Positions 61,377 through 64,000 of a DNA stretch of 64,000 bases are shown piece by piece. This DNA comes from Leptospira sp. B5-022 (GTDB taxonomy: Bacteria; Spirochaetota; Leptospiria; Leptospirales; Leptospiraceae), in contig NZ_ANIJ01000032.1 of assembly GCF_000347035.1 (NCBI RefSeq), positions 186,001-250,000 on the forward strand, in the 5' to 3' direction. Position numbers and translations under genes: made by a program. Position 1 is the first letter of the stretch. Each line of letters begins with the position of its first letter. The notes under the pieces were generated by a model. That model was not told where the DNA came from. It searched no databases and saw only the letters and a list, made by a program, of their open reading frames with translations.

Positions 61377-61389
61377 ACATTTCTAAGTT

Positions 61390-61824
61390 TTAGAACCCAG
61401 TGCTACCGAAGCCGCCTGCTCCTCTTTCGGATTCAGGTAGTTCAGTTACAAGTTCCCAATCGGTATGCCAGGTACGGCGGATCAAAAGTTGTGCAATCCT
61501 AGTTTTATCTTCTAGTAGATATGGCTCTTTTCCCAGATTTAAAAGAGGGACCATCAATTCGCCTCTATAATCGGAGTCGATCGTACCTGGAGTATTCGGG
61601 ATCAGGATCTTAAACTTAGTGGAAAATCCGGATCGTGGCCTGATCTCAAAATGAAATCCTTCCGGGATCGCGAAAGAAAGCCCGGTAGGAACTAAAACGA
61701 CTTCCCCCGCCGGGAGCTCCAGAGTGGAATCCAAACAAGCTGCAATATCATAACCTGCGGAACCGGAAGTTTTGATCTCCGGCAGAAGAGCCTTCTCTTT
61801 TAGTTTTTTCACCGGAATTTTCAT
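61390..61824 (-). CDS. dut: dUTP diphosphatase
   Basis: Hydrolyses dUTP to keep uracil out of DNA. 144 residues, trimeric type. All five motifs are seen: GSAGYDIAACLDS, IRPRSGFSTKFKI, TIDSDYRGELMVPL, RIAQLLI and the C-terminal GAGGFGSTGF. The start is 1 base after the M16 peptidase stop, so it belongs to the pnp-M16-dut run. Confidence 0.97.
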   Translation of the reverse strand: MKIPVKKLKEKALLPEIKTSGSAGYDIAACLDSTLELPAGEVVLVPTGLSFAIPEGFHFEIRPRSGFSTKFKILIPNTPGTIDSDYRGELMVPLLNLGKEPYLLEDKTRIAQLLIRRTWHTDWELVTELPESERGAGGFGSTGF

Positions 61825-61825
61825 A

Positions 61826-63118
61826 TTAGTACGAGTAGGATCCGAAAATGGATTTTATTTTTTGCTCTTCTTTCGCTTTTAGTTTCGCCAAAACGGAAAG
61901 ATGTAATTTAGGAAGTGCGAATATTTTTCTGACAGTTTGATTAATTTCCTCTTCCGTAACGGAATGGATCTCTTTGATCCTGTCTTCTAAGGAATTATAC
62001 TTTCCGTAATATAATTCCTGGAAAGCGATATTGTTCATTCTACTTTCGGTGTGTTCATAACCGATAGAAAGACTACCTTCGTGGTTGGTCTTTGCGTCCT
62101 TCAATTCCTGGGAGGTCACGCCCTTATCCACGAATAGCCTCAATTCTTCCAAGATCAGTTCCAAACTTTCCGCAAACCTTTCTTTGGAAGTGGAACAAAC
62201 AATCGAATTGATCCCCACATCACGATACGAAGAAGGATAACTTGTGATATGATAACAAAGTCCTTTTTCTTCCCGAACTTTTTGGAATAAACGAGAAGAC
62301 ATTCCCCCGCCTAAAACATGCGTGAGAAGGGATAATCTTGTCGCATCATGAAAATTTCGAGGAAAACCTTCTCCGCCTAAAATGAAATAGGCTTGTTCCG
62401 TCTCCTTATTCCCTTTGCGAAAATATCCGAACTCTTTTTTAGGAGTTTCGAATGTTCCTTCTTTTCCTTTTTTAACGGATTGAGAGAAGTATTTGGAGAC
62501 TAGATCGAAGACGAACTCGGGCTCGTAATTTCCGGAAAGAGAAAGTATCATATTTTCCGGATGATAATAGGTCTCGTAAAATTTCCGAAGACTAGAAGGA
62601 GTCACTCCTCGGATAGAAGTTTCCGTCCCGATAATATCTCTTCCTAAAGAATTTCCCGAAAATAGATTATTATAATAGAAATCGTGAATCGCGTCTTCCG
62701 GAGAATCTTCATAACCTTTCATTTCTTCCAAGACAACTTCCGCTTCGGTACGGATGTCCTGGTCCCTGAACAAAGGACGGAACATCATCTCCGAAAGTAA
62801 TTCCAATCCTAATTCCAGATCTCTGGAAGCTAAGGTTGCATGAAAGTAAGTGTATTCTCTAGAAGTGGCTGCGTTTGAATAAGCGCCTACTCTTTCCCAA
62901 TCTTCCGCTTGTTGTTTTGCGGTCCGCTTTTCCGTGTCTTTGAAAAGCATATGTTCCAAGAAATGACAGTAACCTGCAGTTTCCAAAGTTTCTGATCTGG
63001 AGCCTACTTTTACGTACACTCCCATAGACACGCTTACCGAATAAGGAGCTCTTTGGAACAGAACAGTAAGTCCGTTCCCTAATTTTATTTTATGATTTTT
63101 TTCTTCTAGAAAAACCAA
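61826..63118 (-). CDS. M16 family zinc peptidase (processing-peptidase-like)
   Basis: 430 residues, one M16 unit pair. The inverted zinc motif is HFLEH (about residues 48-52, in GYCHFLEHMLFKDT) with the third ligand in VVLEEMKGYEDS; a C-terminal M16_C half carries GGGMSSRLFQKVREEKGLCY (about 271-290). Close to PqqL/MPP-like peptidases that sit next to pnp in many bacteria. No signal peptide, so cytoplasmic. Substrate unknown. Follows pnp after 42 bases that hold a hairpin. Confidence 0.9.
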   Translation of the reverse strand: MVFLEEKNHKIKLGNGLTVLFQRAPYSVSVSMGVYVKVGSRSETLETAGYCHFLEHMLFKDTEKRTAKQQAEDWERVGAYSNAATSREYTYFHATLASRDLELGLELLSEMMFRPLFRDQDIRTEAEVVLEEMKGYEDSPEDAIHDFYYNNLFSGNSLGRDIIGTETSIRGVTPSSLRKFYETYYHPENMILSLSGNYEPEFVFDLVSKYFSQSVKKGKEGTFETPKKEFGYFRKGNKETEQAYFILGGEGFPRNFHDATRLSLLTHVLGGGMSSRLFQKVREEKGLCYHITSYPSSYRDVGINSIVCSTSKERFAESLELILEELRLFVDKGVTSQELKDAKTNHEGSLSIGYEHTESRMNNIAFQELYYGKYNSLEDRIKEIHSVTEEEINQTVRKIFALPKLHLSVLAKLKAKEEQKIKSIFGSYSY

Positions 63119-63126
63119 TGTACTAC

Positions 63127-63147
63127 CCGGCGAAAAAATTTCGCCGG
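63127..63147 (-). other. Hairpin between pnp and the M16 gene
   Basis: CCGGCGAAA-AAA-TTTCGCCGG, a perfect 9-bp stem with a 3-base loop, lies 13 bases after the pnp stop. On the minus strand there is no T-run after it, so it may be an mRNA-stabilising or weak attenuating structure within the pnp-M16-dut transcript. Confidence 0.55.
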
Positions 63148-63160
63148 TCTAATTCGTTTT

Positions 63161-64000
<840 letters not shown>

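Overview
The window is a 64 kb piece of a Leptospira chromosome. The evidence is the whole ensemble: a leptospiral-type haem oxygenase, an 8-cysteine small secreted protein, a lipoprotein with a spirochaetal-looking lipobox, a FlgM-like anti-sigma factor, a bactofilin, a shortened SMC, and a block of housekeeping genes transcribed as ftsK-lolA-rodZ-rimO-pgsA-trpD-yajC-secD-secF-ribD-ribE-ribBA. Base composition looks moderate (roughly low-to-mid 40s % GC by eye, not computed), which fits a leptospire of higher GC than L. interrogans; that placement is inference. Both ends cut through genes: nadE on the left and pnp on the right.

Layout. 1-10.9 kb: nadE (partial), an anchored protein, a Cys-rich lipoprotein followed by rsmI and a flgM-like gene (terminator after it), a degenerate iron-type alcohol dehydrogenase homologue, bactofilin-recJ, convergent pcnB, then an M23 peptidase and a variant lgt. 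11-21.3 kb: a DsbD/CcdA-thioredoxin protein, a large outer-membrane porin-like protein, an all-helical putative envelope/flagellar protein, a membrane GT-C type glycosyltransferase, glnA, an unknown protein, tRNA-Met and a small 8-Cys protein. 21.3-30.5 kb: smc-thiG-thiH as one unit, a divergent DUF115/MAF-like gene, an SrkA-like kinase and a Fic protein. 30.7-46.2 kb: haem oxygenase plus MFS transporter, an EAL protein, a small winged-helix-like protein, a DMT exporter, two leptospiral unknowns, smpB-der-plsY, a two-AAA plus VWA (midasin-like) protein, then an aminotransferase, prepilin peptidase and pdxH. 44.9-64 kb: the long minus-strand housekeeping run described above, preceded by pnp-M16 peptidase-dut. 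A Phd/PIN toxin-antitoxin pair on the opposite strand lies between dut and ftsK.

Functionally the window is dominated by envelope biogenesis (lgt, lolA, secD/F-yajC, pgsA, plsY, ftsK, rodZ, M23, bactofilin), cofactor synthesis (riboflavin, thiamine thiazole, NAD, PLP) and RNA/DNA maintenance (recJ, pcnB, pnp, smc, der, rsmI, rimO). It is mostly a core chromosomal region. The accessory signal is an interspersed repeat family: at least seven intergenic elements whose arms are built from CACAGAG/CACGGAG units, with the opposite arm in inverted orientation, often around a TGTAGGA/TCCTACA core. Two of these elements bracket the toxin-antitoxin pair, one splits ribE from ribBA, and a related core motif lies inside the ribD coding sequence. 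Other points for a second look are the loss of metal ligands in the alcohol dehydrogenase homologue, a short SMC without a visible hinge, a midasin-like AAA-AAA-VWA protein with degenerate second AAA and MIDAS sites, and a glutamine synthetase with Phe at the usual adenylylation Tyr. I saw no CRISPR array, prophage or insertion sequence, and nothing I would call a clearly undescribed multi-gene system.
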